NCBI RefSeq assembly: GCF_025506335.1
Contig: NZ_JANZYO010000002.1
Span: forward strand, 234,221-298,220
DNA from: Mumia quercus
GTDB lineage: Bacteria; Actinomycetota; Actinomycetes; Propionibacteriales; Nocardioidaceae
Direction of reading: 5' to 3'
Length of the DNA: 64,000 nucleotides
Positions 62,944 to 64,000 of this stretch are shown piece by piece. Position 1 is the stretch's first letter; the number at the start of each line of letters is the position of its first letter. The translations under genes and the position numbers were made by a program. The notes beneath the pieces were generated by a model that had not been told where the DNA came from, made no database searches, and worked only from the letters and a program-made list of their open reading frames with translations.

Positions 62944-63561
62944 TCATCGACTCGCCTTCTGCTCGGGGTCGCTCGCGGCCAACAGGCGCGCGGCGAGCGT
63001 ACGACCCCGACGCTCCTCGGTCCACCCCGCAACCGCGAGTCGGCGACTCATCGCCTGTGCGGAGATGCCGAGGGCGCTGGCCGCCTCCCGCTGCGTCGGC
63101 GGGTGCGGTGAGCCGGCATGCCCCATCGCGTCGACGGCTTCCCAGCCGGCCTCGCTGCGGCGCCCCAGCAGGCTCGCGAGCAGCCAGAGCGCGGACTCGG
63201 CGTCCTCGGCCAGCTCCCCCTCCTCCGCGCGGACCACCACGGGTTGCGGCTCGACCTTGGCCCGTTCGACCGCCGCACGGGCTCGGACGTACGCCGGGCC
63301 GCGGCCGGCTCGCGTCGTGGCCGGGAGCGGCCCCTCGACCTCCCCGACGCCGACTCCGATCCACCAACGGCCGTCGCGCAGCGCGCGGACCACGACACGG
63401 ACCACGTCGTCCGGGGAGTCGAGGAGGCCCTGGACCTCGTCGCCCGCGGTGCGTTCGAAGGCACGGACGGGCTCGACCGTGGTGGCCAGGTCCTCCAGCA
63501 GCTCCGGGACCGCGTCGTTCCCGCGGCGGCTGCCGCGCTGATCCAGCGTCATCACGTACAT
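62944..63561 (-). CDS. SatD-like protein with a C-terminal helix-turn-helix
   Basis: The 205-residue product has an N-terminal SatD-type domain with AFERTAGDEVQGLL and GVGVGEVEG, later GPAYVRARAAVERAK, which resembles the SatD family of unknown biochemical role. Its C-terminal 60 residues look like a helix-turn-helix (PTQREAASALGISAQAMSRR), so it may bind DNA. ATG at 63561 with GAGGAG upstream. The region upstream carries several TTGATC/GATCAA repeats that could be its operator. Confidence 0.72.
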   Translation of the reverse strand: MYVMTLDQRGSRRGNDAVPELLEDLATTVEPVRAFERTAGDEVQGLLDSPDDVVRVVVRALRDGRWWIGVGVGEVEGPLPATTRAGRGPAYVRARAAVERAKVEPQPVVVRAEEGELAEDAESALWLLASLLGRRSEAGWEAVDAMGHAGSPHPPTQREAASALGISAQAMSRRLAVAGWTEERRGRTLAARLLAASDPEQKASR

Positions 63562-63584
63562 CGCGGCTCCTCAATGGTGAGGCA

Positions 63585-63630
63585 TTGATCAGAAAGGATC
63601 AACTGCCGTTGATTGATTGCCTGTGATCAA
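63585..63630. promoter_or_regulatory. TTGATC/GATCAA palindromes upstream of the SatD-like gene
   Basis: TTGATC and GATCAA flank six bases at 63585-63602, a perfect 18-bp palindrome. A second, looser pair is at 63609-63630 (TTGATT and GATCAA). The region is much more AT-rich than its surroundings. They lie 24 to 70 bases upstream of the start and suit binding by the C-terminal HTH of that gene product. Confidence 0.6.
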
Positions 63631-63656
63631 TCTACCATCATTGACGGTCGGTGTCC

Positions 63657-64000
63657 TCAGACCAGAGCAGCACGCACGCTCATCACGTCGGGAAGGTGCG
63701 AGGCCACCTCGCGCCACGACTCGCCCTCGTCGTCGCTCGCGAAGACGGACCCGTCCCGGGCGCCGAGGTAGAGACCGGCCGCGAGGCCGTGGGCCGGCCC
63801 GTCGTCAGCGCTGAACGCGTCCCGCATCACGGCGGCGTACGAGGTCTCGGGCAACCCCTTGCCAAGCTCGCGCCACGTCCGGCCCGCGTCGTCCGAACGC
63901 CACACGCGAGGCGCCCCTCCGGGAGGCATGCGGTCGGAGTCGGCGACCAGCGGGAACACGTACACGGTCTCCGGACGGCCGGGGTGGACGACGATCGGGA
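63657..64000 (-). CDS. BNR/sialidase-like repeat protein, 3' end only
   Basis: The frame runs off the right edge of the window and ends at 63657. The visible C-terminal part has two BNR-type Asp-box repeats: VWRSDDAGRTWREL and VFASDDEGESWREV. Such beta-propeller modules are found in exo-sialidases, photosystem assembly proteins and secreted adhesins. The complete protein and export signal lie outside the window, so no enzyme activity is claimed. Confidence 0.7.
   Translation of the reverse strand, partial: PIVVHPGRPETVYVFPLVADSDRMPPGGAPRVWRSDDAGRTWRELGKGLPETSYAAVMRDAFSADDGPAHGLAAGLYLGARDGSVFASDDEGESWREVASHLPDVMSVRAALV

Overview
The window is about 64 kb of very GC-rich DNA with dense, overlapping genes, many ATGA or GTGA start/stop overlaps and several leaderless promoters (a TAnnnT box 6-8 nt before ATG or GTG). 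Gene content points to an actinobacterium, most likely a member of the Nocardioidaceae such as Nocardioides or Aeromicrobium. The genus is a guess. It looks like ordinary chromosome: I see no rRNA, tRNA, prophage, insertion sequence or CRISPR array.

Layout. 13-6983 (minus): cydA-cydB-cydD-cydC, a complete cytochrome bd oxidase operon running into ftsY. 7066-8461: three dyads and a BlaI repressor / M56 metalloprotease pair, divergent from cyd. 8412-15309: small membrane proteins, an acetyltransferase, a bestrophin-like protein, a thioesterase, smc and a coiled-coil microprotein. 15453-24361: an amino-sugar locus with a ROK regulator and operator, lipoprotein, two permeases, NagZ, a ROK kinase and NagB, plus a convergent MsiK-type ATPase. 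24540-29165: a deacetylase-glycosyltransferase fusion with a Pro-rich partner, and two PH-domain membrane proteins. 30346-33576 (minus): glyS, a lipoprotein and alaA, then dusB (29168-30310). 33710-39246: an aldo/keto reductase, a small monooxygenase, then a Zur box and znuA-znuC-znuB-zur. 39439-42151: a second ROK regulator and a secreted C39-like peptidase. 42191-48212: cimA with an attenuator, an oxidoreductase pair, ilvE, leuB and a 50-residue microprotein. 48529-52984: a methyltransferase, a YczE / MocR divergent pair and an ECF sigma factor with a membrane partner. 52994-56000: a TPP riboswitch driving thiM-thiE-thiD-tenA. 56303-61692: ilvB-ilvH-ilvC with a second attenuator, and ilvD. 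61836-64000: three small membrane or regulatory genes and the end of a BNR-repeat protein.

How it fits together. The branched-chain amino acid genes (cimA, ilvE, leuB, ilvBHC, ilvD) sit in separate transcription units within 20 kb. Two of these, cimA and ilvB, carry attenuators with very short leader peptides rich in Leu, Val and Ile codons, apparently translated from leaderless RNAs. The GlcNAc locus imports and breaks down amino sugars but lacks its own ATPase and nagA. The zinc locus is self-contained: uptake genes and their regulator lie behind one perfect Zur palindrome. The most interesting signals are regulatory: the BlaI-like dyads between cyd and blaI/M56, the paired attenuators, a perfect 21-bp inverted repeat, and a palindrome upstream of leuB. 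I found no clearly new multi-gene defence or mobile system.
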